64,000 bases of DNA from Mesorhizobium_G sp049840935 (GCA_049840935.1 JASGJA010000029.1:62001-126000); one strand, 5' to 3'. Positions 12,552-21,887 are shown, counted from the stretch's first letter. Program-made: numbers and translations. Notes: generated by a model not told the origin, from the letters alone.

Positions 12552-13430
12552 TTAATCGCTGACCTTGATGGCGCGCGCAAGCAGCCGTTCAGCCAGCCGT
12601 AAATGAGGCCGGTCGAACATCTTGCCGTCAACGGCGACCACACCCGGATTGCCTGCATCCGCAAACGCCTGCACGATTGCGCGGGCGCGTTCGAGCGCTT
12701 CAATGGAAGGTGTAAATGCTGCGTTGATTACGGGAACCTGATCGGGATGGATTGCCATTTTGGCAGTGAACCCATCGCGCTCGGCCTCCGCACATTCTGC
12801 TTCGAAGCCTGCCATATCTCGAAAGTTTGGGAAAACCGTATCGACAGCCGGCGCGTCCGCTGCCGCCGCTGCCAGCAGCGTAACTGCACGCGCCAGCCGA
12901 AACGCATCGGTATAGCGCCCCGTCACATCGCGGGCGGTTCGCGCGCCGAGTGCGGCGGACAAATCCTCTGCGCCCCAGGTCAACCCGGCAAGGCGCGGGC
13001 TGCAATTGGCATATGTTCCGCCGGTGAAAACGCCTGCGGGTGTTTCCGTGATGAGCGGGAGAATGCGGATCGCGCCGTCTTCCAGCTCGGCTTCGGCTTC
13101 ATGAACACGCAGCATTGCGGCCAAGCGCTGGACGTCCTGTCCGCTGTTCGACTTCGGGAGCATTACGCCATCTGGCTTCGCTTTGACGAGTGCCGCAAGA
13201 TCGTCGTCGGTCATGCCGGTCGAGAGGTCATTGACCCGGACAAATATTTGAGCACGTGTCGCGTGTCGCTCGCTTGCGATAAAAGCAGCCGCGATGGCGC
13301 GTGCAGTGTTCTTATTGGCGAGCGATACTGAATCTTCGAGGTCGACGATTAAAACATCGGCCTTAGACGCGAAGCCTTTTGCGAGCTTTTTTTCCGAATC
13401 CCCCGGTACGAAAAGCAGGGAGCGCATCAC
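12552..13430 (-). CDS. HpcH/HpaI aldolase / CitE-like CoA-ester lyase
   Basis: A 292-residue CitE-superfamily protein. RSLLFVPGDSEKKLAKG at the N-terminus, VDLEDSV (metal-coordinating acidic residues), the LPLITETPAGVF strand and GLTWGAEDLSAALG are the standard motifs for binding Mg2+ and acyl-CoA substrates. Family members include beta-malyl-CoA lyase, malyl-CoA thioesterase and the citrate lyase beta subunit. Citrate lyase alpha and gamma subunits are absent nearby, so a stand-alone malyl- or methylmalyl-CoA enzyme is more likely. Its start overlaps the stop of the upstream MaoC-type hydratase gene by four bases, which indicates translational coupling. The pair suggests a hydration/cleavage couple acting on a short branched acyl-CoA such as mesaconyl-CoA. 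Confidence 0.82.
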   Translation of the reverse strand: MMRSLLFVPGDSEKKLAKGFASKADVLIVDLEDSVSLANKNTARAIAAAFIASERHATRAQIFVRVNDLSTGMTDDDLAALVKAKPDGVMLPKSNSGQDVQRLAAMLRVHEAEAELEDGAIRILPLITETPAGVFTGGTYANCSPRLAGLTWGAEDLSAALGARTARDVTGRYTDAFRLARAVTLLAAAAADAPAVDTVFPNFRDMAGFEAECAEAERDGFTAKMAIHPDQVPVINAAFTPSIEALERARAIVQAFADAGNPGVVAVDGKMFDRPHLRLAERLLARAIKVSD

Positions 13431-13879
13431 GATGGCTTCTTTCTCAGCATCGCTTGCCGAGTGGTTTTGGCCACGAGTTCGCCGTGCTGATTATAAGCAC
13501 GATGCTCGAATTCCACGATACCGCGATCATTCTTCGACTTCGATTCCCGCACTGATTTGACCTCAGTTTCAACACGGATCGTATCGCCATGGAAAACCGG
13601 GTGAGGGAACACCGTATCCGTCATACCGAGATTCGCAATCGTGGTGCCAAGCGTCGTGTCATGCACGGAAATGCCGATCATGAGGCCGAGCGTGAAAAGT
13701 GAGTTGACCAACGGCTTGCCCCATTCAGTCTTGGAGGCGAAGTCGAAATCAATGTGAAGCGGCTGCGGGTTCAGCGTCATCACCGAGAAAAACATATTGT
13801 CGCTCTCGGTCACGGTCTTGGTAAGTTCATGTTTGAACACCTGCCCGGCAGCAAATTCTTCAAGATAGAGTCCGGCCAT
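13427..13879 (-). CDS. MaoC-family hotdog dehydratase (mesaconyl-CoA hydratase-like)
   Basis: A 150-residue single-hotdog (R)-hydratase. The characteristic helix TESDNMFFSVMTLNPQPLHID contains the Asn/Pro...His segment that shapes the active site of MaoC-like hydratases. The downstream VFPHPVFHGDTI block is the usual second motif. Such proteins add water to enoyl-CoA esters. It overlaps the start of the CitE-like gene by four bases (ATGA), so the two form a tight operon. In ethylmalonyl-CoA-type pathways a mesaconyl-CoA hydratase and a malyl-CoA lyase act consecutively, which would fit this pair, but the substrate is inferred from context. Confidence 0.82.
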   Translation of the reverse strand: MAGLYLEEFAAGQVFKHELTKTVTESDNMFFSVMTLNPQPLHIDFDFASKTEWGKPLVNSLFTLGLMIGISVHDTTLGTTIANLGMTDTVFPHPVFHGDTIRVETEVKSVRESKSKNDRGIVEFEHRAYNQHGELVAKTTRQAMLRKKPS

Positions 13880-14029
13880 CTAGTCCTCCCTTTTGGGCTC
13901 TCCATATGCGGGGTGTTGGCTCACTGCAAGCGCTCTGGCGGAGTTCACTGGAGGTTAAAGAACATGGTGAACGCTTCGTAAACCATTTCCAGCCTAGCGT
14001 TGGTTGTGTGGCGGAGAATGCGATTCCAA

Positions 14030-15145
14030 ATGATTGTTGAGCATTTTTTGAGATGGGTACAGACGGCGGCAGCGACAGAGCGTGCGGCAGCAGCGGCGGC
14101 GCTCGCGCGGACGTATATTAATGGTGATCTGCCGGTCGATGACCGATGTGCGGCAGATGCGGCACTGACATTTTTGCTCGACGATCCATCGGTAAAAGTG
14201 CGCATGGCGCTGGCGGAAGTGCTTTCCATGAGCCGAGTCGCACCGCCGCAGATTATCAGCGCGCTGGCTTCTGATCAGCCCGAAGTCGCCGAACTGGTGC
14301 TTGGGCGCTCGCCTTTGCTTTCCGATGGCGACTTGATTGAGCGGGTGAGGGTAGGGGAATCGGCCATTCAGGCGATCATTGCCGATCGACCGGTTGTTTC
14401 CATGTCAGTCTCGGCCGCTATTTCCGAAATGGGTGATGCGGAGTCCTGCGTCGTGCTGCTTGGCAATGTGGGTGCCGATATCGCCGAACTCAGCTTTAAG
14501 CGTGTCACCGAACGCTTCGGCGGCGTCGCGAGCGTGCGCGAAGCACTGATAGCCGATCGGCGATTGCCTGCCGAATGCCGTCACGAATTGCTGGTGCGGC
14601 TTGGTGAGGCGCTGATGCAGTCACCGCTCGTGCGGGCTATATTCCACGGTGAGCGCGCGGGTCGTGTTCTCAGGGATGCTTGGCTGAAAGCATCTGTAAC
14701 GTTGATCGACCGCACGCCGACCTCGGAGTTTCCTGCACTTGTCGAGCATTTGCGGCTGCGTGGTGACCTGACACCTCGCTTCCTTCTTCGCGCATTGGCA
14801 CACGGAAAGGTCGATTTCTTCGGCGCGTCTCTTGTTGCGCTTACCGGATATCCTCACGATCAGGTAGCTGCCCTTATCGCCAATGGTTTCGACAACGCGC
14901 TCTATGCGCTGTGCCGCAAAGCCGGATTGCCTGAGCGCACGCATGAGGTCGTGCGTTGTGCGCTAAAGATCTGGCGTGAAGTTGCGCGCGGCAAGCGCGC
15001 CGCAGGAGCGCAAGAAGCAAGCTGGCTCATGCTTAAAGAGCTTGGCGACGATGGCGGCGACCTCTCCGCCATGCTGAAAGCAGTGCATCTCGAAGCGCTG
15101 CGCACCAATGCTCGCGGCCATGCGCTAGCGATCCGCGCAGCCTAA
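14030..15145 (+). CDS. DUF2336 domain-containing protein
   Basis: An alpha-helical cytoplasmic protein of about 371 residues that matches the alphaproteobacterial DUF2336 family. The diagnostic opening runs from MIVEHFLRWVQTA through LARTYINGDLPVDDR to LTFLLDDPSVKVRMALAEVLS, with HEAT-like helical pairs thereafter (residues about 30-250). The family has no established function; members are common in Hyphomicrobiales and Rhodospirillales. ATG 14030 is preferred because homologues typically start MIV; TTG 14000 and ATG 14018 are in-frame alternatives, and a GGAG precedes both ATGs. The gene is convergent with parE, whose stop is 17 bases away. Confidence 0.8.
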   Translation: MIVEHFLRWVQTAAATERAAAAAALARTYINGDLPVDDRCAADAALTFLLDDPSVKVRMALAEVLSMSRVAPPQIISALASDQPEVAELVLGRSPLLSDGDLIERVRVGESAIQAIIADRPVVSMSVSAAISEMGDAESCVVLLGNVGADIAELSFKRVTERFGGVASVREALIADRRLPAECRHELLVRLGEALMQSPLVRAIFHGERAGRVLRDAWLKASVTLIDRTPTSEFPALVEHLRLRGDLTPRFLLRALAHGKVDFFGASLVALTGYPHDQVAALIANGFDNALYALCRKAGLPERTHEVVRCALKIWREVARGKRAAGAQEASWLMLKELGDDGGDLSAMLKAVHLEALRTNARGHALAIRAA

Positions 15146-15154
15146 CAAAATTAC

Positions 15155-15179
15155 GAAGCGCTCAAATATCGAGCGCTTC
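15155..15179. terminator. Hairpin between convergent DUF2336 gene and parE
   Basis: GAAGCGCTC (15155-15163) and GAGCGCTTC (15171-15179) form a perfect 9-bp stem with a 7-base loop, and the parE stop codon lies inside the stem. T-rich sequence follows on the minus strand (TAATTTTG). This is a possible bidirectional terminator of modest strength. Confidence 0.55.
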
Positions 15180-17219
15180 TTCATGCGCGAACTCTGCTCT
15201 TTCCTGAATGAAGCGGAATCGAGCATCAGCCTTGGTGCCCATCAACGCATCCACAGCGCTGCGGGTCTGCACTTCGTCGTCAATGACTTCGACACGAAGT
15301 AATGTGCGCTTCTTCGGGTCCATCGTGGTTTCCTTGAGCTGGCTAGCGAGCATCTCGCCCAGACCCTTGAAGCGTCCGATTTCCACCTTGCCCCGGCCTG
15401 TAAATTCGGTCCGCAGCAATTCGTCCTTATGCGCGTCGTCTCGCGCATACATGGTTTTGCCGCCTTGGCTGATTTTGTAGAGCGGCGGGACCGCCATATA
15501 GAGATGGCCGCCGCGTATGAGCGCGGGCATCTCCTGATAGAAAAAGGTGATGAGCAGTGATGCGATGTGCGCACCGTCGACGTCAGCGTCGGTCATGATC
15601 ACAACGCGATCATAGCGCAAATCTTCGTCGCGATATTTCGACCGTGTGCCACAACCCAGCGCCTGAATAAGGTCGCCGATCTGTTGATTGCCGGCAAGCT
15701 TATCGTTGCCGGCGCTCGCGACGTTCAGGATTTTGCCACGCAGCGGCAGTACGGCCTGCATTTGCCGGTCGCGCGCCTGCTTGGCCGAACCGCCTGCCGA
15801 GTCACCTTCCACGATGAAGATTTCAGCACCGGCGGCAGCATTTTGCGTGCAATCCGCCAGCTTGCCCGGCAGGCGCAGTTTGCGCACCGCAGACTTGCGG
15901 CTGACTTCCTTTTCCTGCCGTCGCCGCACGCGCTCATCTGCGCGAGCAATCACCCATTCCAGAAGTTTGGAGGCTTCCTGCGGATTGTCCGCAAGCCAAT
16001 GGTCGAACGCATCGCGCACTGCACCTTCAACGATGCGAATTGCTTCAAGCGTCGCGAGGCGATCCTTGGTCTGGCCGACAAACTCCGGCTCGCGGATGAA
16101 AACCGACAGCATACCCGCAGCCGAAATCATCACGTCTTCGCTTGTCATGATTGACGCGCGCTTATTGCCTGTCAGGTCGGCATAGCCTCTCAGTCCCCGC
16201 AGCAGCACATTGCGGAAGCCGGTCTCATGCGTCCCGCCTTCATGCGTAGGAATTGTGTTGCAATAGGAATTGACGAAGCCGTCTCCGCCATACCAGGTGA
16301 CGGCCCATTCCACCGAACCGTGACCACCTTGCCGGTCACTCTTTCCAGAGAAAATCTCACGCGTTACCTGAAATTCATCGCCCAGCGATGCTGCGAGGTA
16401 GTCCTTCAAACCGCCGGGAAAATGGAACTCTGCCTTGGCGGGTGTGGTGTCCTTTTCTTTCAGCAGGGACGGGTCGCACGACCAGCGTATATTCACACCG
16501 CCGAAGAGATATGCCTTCGAGCGCGCCATACGATAAAGCCGCGCAGGCTCGAATGCGGCGCTCTTCCCAAAAATTTCCGCATCAGGATGGAAGCGAACGC
16601 GCGTGCCACGGCGATTATGCACTTCGCCAAGTTTTTCGAGTTTGCCGACCGGGATGCCACGCGTAAATCGCTGGCGATACAATTGCCGACCGCGCGCGAC
16701 TTCAACCTCCAGCACATCGGATAGCGCATTGACCACCGAAATGCCGACGCCGTGCAAACCGCCTGACGTTTCATAAACCTTCGAGTCAAATTTGCCGCCA
16801 GCGTGCAGTGTAGTCATGATGACTTCGAGCGCTGATTTGTCCTTGAACTTGGGGTGGGGGTCCACCGGAATACCGCGACCATTATCGGTGACGGTCAGGA
16901 ACCCCTGCGCATCGAGCTCAACTTCAATGAAAGTCGCGTGGCCCGCGACGGCTTCGTCCATCGAGTTGTCGATCACTTCTGCGAACAGGTGGTGGAGCGC
17001 TTTTTCATCCGTGCCGCCAATATACATGCCGGGGCGGCGACGAACGGGTTCCAACCCCTCCAGCACTTCGATATCGGCGGCGCTATAGCTTTCACTGCCG
17101 TCTTTGACCTGTCCGGTCTTCTTCACGGCCTGAACAATAGTGTCCGCCTTGCGCTGCGCCGCGCGGCCCGCATCGTCGAGCTTGGAGAAAAGATCGCTAG
17201 GTTGGTCCATGTCTGCCAT
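15162..17219 (-). CDS. parE: DNA topoisomerase IV subunit B
   Basis: The 685-residue ATPase subunit of topoisomerase IV, which decatenates daughter chromosomes with ParC. The GHKL ATPase domain carries VIDNSMDEA (Bergerat helix), TDNGRGIPVD and the ATP-lid GGLHGVG. The TOPRIM domain has EGDSAGGSAKQARDR and DADVDGAHI. The IRRGHLY-type C-terminal motif appears as IRGGHLYMAVPPLYK. The N-terminal extension and length fit ParE of Hyphomicrobiales rather than GyrB, which carries an insert of about 170 residues between TOPRIM and the tail in many species. The start is ATG 17219, within MADMDQPSD. It is a single gene; parC is not in the window. Confidence 0.93.
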   Translation of the reverse strand: MADMDQPSDLFSKLDDAGRAAQRKADTIVQAVKKTGQVKDGSESYSAADIEVLEGLEPVRRRPGMYIGGTDEKALHHLFAEVIDNSMDEAVAGHATFIEVELDAQGFLTVTDNGRGIPVDPHPKFKDKSALEVIMTTLHAGGKFDSKVYETSGGLHGVGISVVNALSDVLEVEVARGRQLYRQRFTRGIPVGKLEKLGEVHNRRGTRVRFHPDAEIFGKSAAFEPARLYRMARSKAYLFGGVNIRWSCDPSLLKEKDTTPAKAEFHFPGGLKDYLAASLGDEFQVTREIFSGKSDRQGGHGSVEWAVTWYGGDGFVNSYCNTIPTHEGGTHETGFRNVLLRGLRGYADLTGNKRASIMTSEDVMISAAGMLSVFIREPEFVGQTKDRLATLEAIRIVEGAVRDAFDHWLADNPQEASKLLEWVIARADERVRRRQEKEVSRKSAVRKLRLPGKLADCTQNAAAGAEIFIVEGDSAGGSAKQARDRQMQAVLPLRGKILNVASAGNDKLAGNQQIGDLIQALGCGTRSKYRDEDLRYDRVVIMTDADVDGAHIASLLITFFYQEMPALIRGGHLYMAVPPLYKISQGGKTMYARDDAHKDELLRTEFTGRGKVEIGRFKGLGEMLASQLKETTMDPKKRTLLRVEVIDDEVQTRSAVDALMGTKADARFRFIQERAEFAHEEALDI

Positions 17220-17455
17220 GAGCGTGATCGAAATCAGTTTGGCGATACTGCCATTTTGAAGGGGTGAACAACAAGCGTTCCGGTTATGTTCGGCATAGCG
17301 CGCGACGGCAATCTACACAAGGTTCTGAATTAAATAGTGAAAACTGTAATCATTTGGGAATGCTTCCATAAATATGATGTTATTACCTTCCCTCTGGGCA
17401 TGGCGGATTTGCCGTGCTCCGAGTCTGCGTGGCGGCGCGGTGCGAGACAAGTTAC

Positions 17456-18610
17456 ATGGCCTTGGATTACGTTTCATTGCTTCTGGCAGCGGCGCTTTCA
17501 GGTGCGTTTCTGTTTGTGGCGCTGCTTGTGGTTTGGGTGCCTGCGCGGCAGCACGGCCACCTTGTATCAAGTGCTGCGGGCGTCGCGGCGCTGGTGGCGC
17601 ATGTCATCTTTTATTGGATCTACGCCAATAATCCTAATCGCGCGATTGCTTGCGTCATGCTGGCACTGCTGCCAGCAGGCATGGCAATGGTCCTCGCTTC
17701 AGCGCGACAGCTTTATGGCATGGCAAAAGGCGTTCAGGATGCGCTGGTCATAGCAGGGTGTTCCGCAATCGGAACAACGGCGCTGGTTCTGGGCGGCGTC
17801 GATGGCGCTGCCTTCATGCTTGCTTATTTCATGACCGCACTGCTGCTTACGCTAACCGGCCTCATTCACTGGTCGTATCGATCTGAAGCCTCTGCCTTGA
17901 TGACGCTTGTCGCTTCGCTGTTCATGCTTTGCGCGGCCTCGTTCGCGGCCTGCGGCGCGGTGCTTCTTTTCAACGGGCAGTGGCAAATAGGGCATGTGCC
18001 GGACAATTGGGCCGAACGCGTCAATATCATCGTTTCGGTTGCCTGCATGACGGGTTTGGGTGGGCTGCTGCTCACCTTGCACAACATTCGCGCCAGCGTG
18101 CAGCACGAGTCTGAAGCAATGCGGGATTCACTTACCGGCCTTATGAACCGCAGGGCGCTGCAATCGCTTTACGCCGACAAGCAATTTGGTCGCTTCACCG
18201 CCGTTGCGATGTTCGACCTTGATCACTTCAAGAGAACTAATGATCTCTTCGGTCATGCTGTGGGTGACGAAGCCTTACGCATGTTCGGCGCAATTATGGC
18301 TGAGCACACAAGACCGCACGATCATTCGTTCCGCCTTGGCGGTGAAGAATTTGCGATGATCGTTTCGCGCGTCAGCCGGGATCAGGTTGAAGCTATCGCC
18401 AGCAGTATTTCGCGGGTTTATGCCGACCGAGAGATTCAAACCGACCTTGGACCAGTGAAGTGTACCGTGAGCGTCGGTATCAGTTTCGGTTCTGCGACCG
18501 GGTCCAGCCTGATCGACGTTCTGACCGATGCTGACCGCGCACTTTACGCGGCCAAGAGGGGTGGGCGGAACCGGGTCGTATTCTTCGACGAAAACAGAAA
18601 GGCGGGCTGA
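17456..18610 (+). CDS. Membrane-bound GGDEF diguanylate cyclase
   Basis: A 384-residue protein with a membrane sensor half and a cyclase half. The first 210 residues hold about six hydrophobic helices of roughly 20 residues each, then the GGDEF domain begins at DSLTGLMNRR. MFDLDHFKRTND and the active site GGEEF are intact, so it should make cyclic di-GMP from two GTP. An inhibitory I-site, RPHD, sits exactly five residues before GGEEF, which predicts product feedback inhibition. ATG 17456 is preferred; the frame is open a further 14 codons upstream with no obvious ribosome site. The 3' end is followed by a hairpin shared with gcvP. The signal sensed is unknown. Confidence 0.9.
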   Translation: MALDYVSLLLAAALSGAFLFVALLVVWVPARQHGHLVSSAAGVAALVAHVIFYWIYANNPNRAIACVMLALLPAGMAMVLASARQLYGMAKGVQDALVIAGCSAIGTTALVLGGVDGAAFMLAYFMTALLLTLTGLIHWSYRSEASALMTLVASLFMLCAASFAACGAVLLFNGQWQIGHVPDNWAERVNIIVSVACMTGLGGLLLTLHNIRASVQHESEAMRDSLTGLMNRRALQSLYADKQFGRFTAVAMFDLDHFKRTNDLFGHAVGDEALRMFGAIMAEHTRPHDHSFRLGGEEFAMIVSRVSRDQVEAIASSISRVYADREIQTDLGPVKCTVSVGISFGSATGSSLIDVLTDADRALYAAKRGGRNRVVFFDENRKAG

Positions 18611-18620
18611 GCGCCCGCCT
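18600..18620 (-). terminator. Terminator at the end of gcvTHP (shared with GGDEF gene)
   Basis: AGGCGGGC and GCCCGCCT pair as an 8-bp GC-rich stem with a 5-base loop. Reading leftward, the stem is followed by TTCTGTTTTC, as expected for an intrinsic terminator of the gcv operon, whose last stop is a few bases upstream. On the plus strand it overlaps the GGDEF stop codon but lacks a T-run. Confidence 0.7.
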
Positions 18621-18626
18621 GAACTG

Positions 18627-21449
18627 TTATTCCGCTGCGTCGCTGTATTCGCTCAGCGGCGGGCAGGAGCAGACCAGATTTCGATCACCGGCAACATTGT
18701 CGATGCGCGAAACCGGCGGCCAGTATTTTGCTGCCGTATCGGGATCAGAAGCGGGGTAAGCCGCTTCGAGCCGTGAATAGGGATGCGTCCATTCTGCAAC
18801 CAGCGTTTCAGTTGCTGTGTGAGGTGCATTGTGGAGCGGGTTGTCGGTCTTTGACCACTCACCGCTTGCAACCTTTGCGGCCTCGTTGGCAATGCCTATC
18901 ATCGCATCACAGAAGCGGTCCAGCTCATGCTTGGGCTCGGATTCCGTCGGCTCAACCATCAGCGTTCCGGCTACTGGCCACGACATTGTCGGCGCATGGA
19001 AACCGTAATCGATCAGCCGCTTGGCGATGTCATCAACAGTGATGCCAGCGCTGTCCTTCAACACACGCGTATCTAGAATGCACTCGTGCGCAACGCGGTC
19101 GCCACGGCCCTTATAGAGCACCGGATAATGCTCTTTCAGCCGGTTCGCGACATAGTTTGCAGCGAGGATTGCGTGCTCCGTTGCCTGCTTCAAGCCGTCG
19201 CCTCCCATCATGCGGATATACATCCACGTAATAGGCAGAATGGAAGCAGAACCATAAGGCGCAGCCGATACAGGGTGCGTGCTGCCGTGGTCGATGTGGC
19301 CCGGCAGATATGGCGCGAGATGCTTGGCAACGCCGATGGGGCCAACGCCCGGACCGCCGCCGCCATGGGGAATGCAGAACGTCTTGTGCAGGTTCATGTG
19401 GCAGACGTCGCCGCCAATGTCACCTGGACGCGCAAGCCCGACCAGCGCATTCAAGTTCGCTCCGTCGAGATAGACCTGCCCGCCATTGTCGTGGATCAAC
19501 TGACAAATGTCCTTGACGGTTTCTTCGAACACACCGTGCGTCGAAGGGTAGGTAATCATCAGCGCCGCGAGGTTTGCCGCATGCTGCTCCACCTTGGCGC
19601 GCATGTCGTCCATATCGATGTCACCGCTCGCGGTGCACTTCACAACCACAACTTCCATGCCTGCCATGGCCGCGCTTGCCGGATTTGTGCCGTGCGCGGA
19701 GGAGGGGATCAGGCAGATGTTGCGGTTCGTTTCGCCACGCGCTTCGTGATAGCGGCGGATTGCGAGCAACCCGGCATATTCGCCCTGACTGCCAGCGTTC
19801 GGTTGCAGCGAAACGGCATGGAAGCCGGTGATCTCGGCCAACCAACGCTCAAGGTCATCGCACATCGCCTTGTAGCCGGTGGAGTGTGCCTTCGGCGCGA
19901 AGGGATGTAGATTGGCGACGGTCGGCCAGCTAACCGGGATCATCTCGGCGGCGGCGTTCAGCTTCATCGTGCAAGACCCGAGCGGGATCATCGTGCGGTC
20001 CAGCGCAAGATCCTTGTCCGCCAGCTTGCGCAAGAAGCGCATCATGTCCGTTTCTGAACGGTTTTCATGGAAGGCTGGCTGTGTCAGGAACGATTTAGCG
20101 TCGCGTGGCTTACCGGGCAGGGCGCGGTCTGACTTGGACGGAACAGTCGCACCGAACAGCGCCGCGATTGCTTGTAGATCAGCTTCCGTTGAAGTCTCGT
20201 CGAAAGTAATGCCGATCAGATCGTCATTGACCATGCGCAACAGACGGCCATCCTTCTGCGCTTCCTTGGCCTTTTCCTTCGCTTGACCTTTGAACTCGAC
20301 GGTCACCGTATCGAAGCGCTGGTCACCCAGCACGTTCAGCCCCTTGGCCTTGAGCGCCGCAGCAAGGCGGCTTGCAAGTGCGTGCGTTTGGTTCGCAATC
20401 GCCTGAAGGCCCTCCGGTCCATGCCAGATCGCATATGCCGTCGCCATATTCGCAAGCAGAGCCTGCGCGGTGCAGATATTGGACGTGGCCTTATCGCGGC
20501 GGATGTGCTGTTCGCGCGTTTGCAGCGCCAGTCGATAGCCGGGGCGCCCCTTGGTGTCTACCGATTGGCCGACGAGACGGCCAGGCATCAAACGGGTGAG
20601 CGCGTCCGTAACGGCGCAATAGGCCGCGTGCGGCCCCCCAAAACCCATCGGCACGCCAAAGCGCTGCATGGAGCCGACCGCAATATCTGCGCCGAGGCTG
20701 GCCGGAGTATCCGTAACAGTCAGCGCCAGCGGATCGGCAACGAAGATAACCAGCGCGCCAACGGCCTTGGCCTCGGCAATCTTCGCTTTATGGTCGCCGT
20801 AGACGCCATAGGTGTCGGGCCATGCAACAACGAGTGCGGCTGTGTTTTCGTCAATCGTATCGCCATCGATCTCAATGCCGAGCGGTTCGGCCCGGGTCTT
20901 TGCAACGTCACGCGTCTGCGGGTGAGGGGCGTTGGCAAACGCAATGCGTGTTCGCTTTTCCTTGTGCTGGCGGAAGGCGATGCCAATTGCTTCGGCAAGC
21001 GCGGTCGCTTCGTCCAGCAGGGATGCGGATGCAACCGGCAGGCCCGTCAATTCCGTAACGAATGTCTGGAAGTTGAACAGCATTTCCAGACGGCCTTGGC
21101 TGATCTCGGCCTGATAGGGCGTATATGCTGTGTACCAAGCCGGATTCTCGAACATGTTGCGCAAGATTACCGGCGGGGTGTGGGTGCCATGATACCCCAG
21201 CCCAACGAAGCTCTTGAGCACTGTGTTTGCGGACATCTTCTCCGCAAGCTCCGCGAGCGCCTCCGCTTCGGTTGCTGCGGCGGGAAGGTTTAGAGGGCGC
21301 TCCAGCCGAATCTTGTTGGGCACTGCCTGACTGATAAGCGTTTCCAACGACGGGACACCGAGCGCGGCGAGCATGGCGCGCGTGTCGACTGTTCCGGGGC
21401 CTATGTGCCTTGGAGCGAAGGAAGCATAGCTATTCATGGCGTTGTCCAT
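18627..21449 (-). CDS. gcvP: Glycine decarboxylase (P protein)
   Basis: The 940-residue P protein of the glycine cleavage system. It decarboxylates glycine using PLP and hands the aminomethyl group to the lipoyl arm of GcvH. The sequence shows the N-terminal ARHIGPG-like start (FAPRHIGPG), the GYHGTHTPPVILRNM-type motif, the PNAGSQGEYAGLLAIRRYH block, and the PLP-lysine loop NLHKTFCIPHGGGGPG in the C-terminal half. Both aminotransferase-like halves are in one chain, as in other proteobacteria. It is last in gcvT-gcvH-gcvP, 67 bases after gcvH, and the gap contains a 10-bp hairpin. Expression is expected to be controlled by the glycine riboswitch upstream of gcvT. Confidence 0.96.
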   Translation of the reverse strand: MDNAMNSYASFAPRHIGPGTVDTRAMLAALGVPSLETLISQAVPNKIRLERPLNLPAAATEAEALAELAEKMSANTVLKSFVGLGYHGTHTPPVILRNMFENPAWYTAYTPYQAEISQGRLEMLFNFQTFVTELTGLPVASASLLDEATALAEAIGIAFRQHKEKRTRIAFANAPHPQTRDVAKTRAEPLGIEIDGDTIDENTAALVVAWPDTYGVYGDHKAKIAEAKAVGALVIFVADPLALTVTDTPASLGADIAVGSMQRFGVPMGFGGPHAAYCAVTDALTRLMPGRLVGQSVDTKGRPGYRLALQTREQHIRRDKATSNICTAQALLANMATAYAIWHGPEGLQAIANQTHALASRLAAALKAKGLNVLGDQRFDTVTVEFKGQAKEKAKEAQKDGRLLRMVNDDLIGITFDETSTEADLQAIAALFGATVPSKSDRALPGKPRDAKSFLTQPAFHENRSETDMMRFLRKLADKDLALDRTMIPLGSCTMKLNAAAEMIPVSWPTVANLHPFAPKAHSTGYKAMCDDLERWLAEITGFHAVSLQPNAGSQGEYAGLLAIRRYHEARGETNRNICLIPSSAHGTNPASAAMAGMEVVVVKCTASGDIDMDDMRAKVEQHAANLAALMITYPSTHGVFEETVKDICQLIHDNGGQVYLDGANLNALVGLARPGDIGGDVCHMNLHKTFCIPHGGGGPGVGPIGVAKHLAPYLPGHIDHGSTHPVSAAPYGSASILPITWMYIRMMGGDGLKQATEHAILAANYVANRLKEHYPVLYKGRGDRVAHECILDTRVLKDSAGITVDDIAKRLIDYGFHAPTMSWPVAGTLMVEPTESEPKHELDRFCDAMIGIANEAAKVASGEWSKTDNPLHNAPHTATETLVAEWTHPYSRLEAAYPASDPDTAAKYWPPVSRIDNVAGDRNLVCSCPPLSEYSDAAE

Positions 21450-21475
21450 TCAAATTCGGCTTTATACTTTTCGTA

Positions 21476-21503
21476 TTCCCTCACCCGTGGACAGGTGAGG
21501 GAA
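21476..21503 (-). other. Intercistronic hairpin between gcvH and gcvP
   Basis: TTCCCTCACC (21476-21485) and GGTGAGGGAA (21494-21503) form a perfect 10-bp stem with an 8-base loop, occupying much of the 67-base gap. No T-run follows on the transcribed strand. It may act as an mRNA stability or processing element giving different GcvH and GcvP levels. Confidence 0.6.
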
Positions 21504-21516
21504 GGCGCGTCCGTTT

Positions 21517-21885
21517 TTACCCAATATGGGCCTTGTATGCGGCTTCATCCATCAGTCCGGCGAGCTGACCTTCGTCTGCAAGCTTCATCTTCCAGAGCCA
21601 GCCATCGCCAGTTGCGGCGGAGTTTACGAGTGCCGGATCAGACGAGAGCGCGTCATTTGCCTCGACGATCTCGCCATCGACCGGAGCATAGACATCCGAT
21701 GCCGCCTTGACGGATTCCACCACGACCGCTGTGTCACCCTTCTTGATCTGTTTGCCCACCTCGGCAGATTCAACGAACACGATGTCGCCAAGCTGCTCCT
21801 GTGCATATTCGGTGATGCCGACGGTCGCTACGCCGCCGTCAACGGTGAGCCATTCATGGTCTTCGGTATAGTAGGTCTTCGACAT
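21517..21885 (-). CDS. gcvH: Glycine cleavage system H protein
   Basis: The 122-residue lipoyl carrier of the glycine cleavage system, which shuttles the aminomethyl group from GcvP to GcvT. The lipoylation site is Lys60 in VVVESVKAASD. The HEWLTVDGGVATVGITEYAQEQLGDIVFVE opening is the standard GcvH signature. The length is normal. It starts at ATG 21885, two bases after the gcvT stop, so it is translationally linked to gcvT, and it precedes gcvP. Cytoplasmic. Confidence 0.97.
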   Translation of the reverse strand: MSKTYYTEDHEWLTVDGGVATVGITEYAQEQLGDIVFVESAEVGKQIKKGDTAVVVESVKAASDVYAPVDGEIVEANDALSSDPALVNSAATGDGWLWKMKLADEGQLAGLMDEAAYKAHIG

Positions 21886-21887
21886 GG

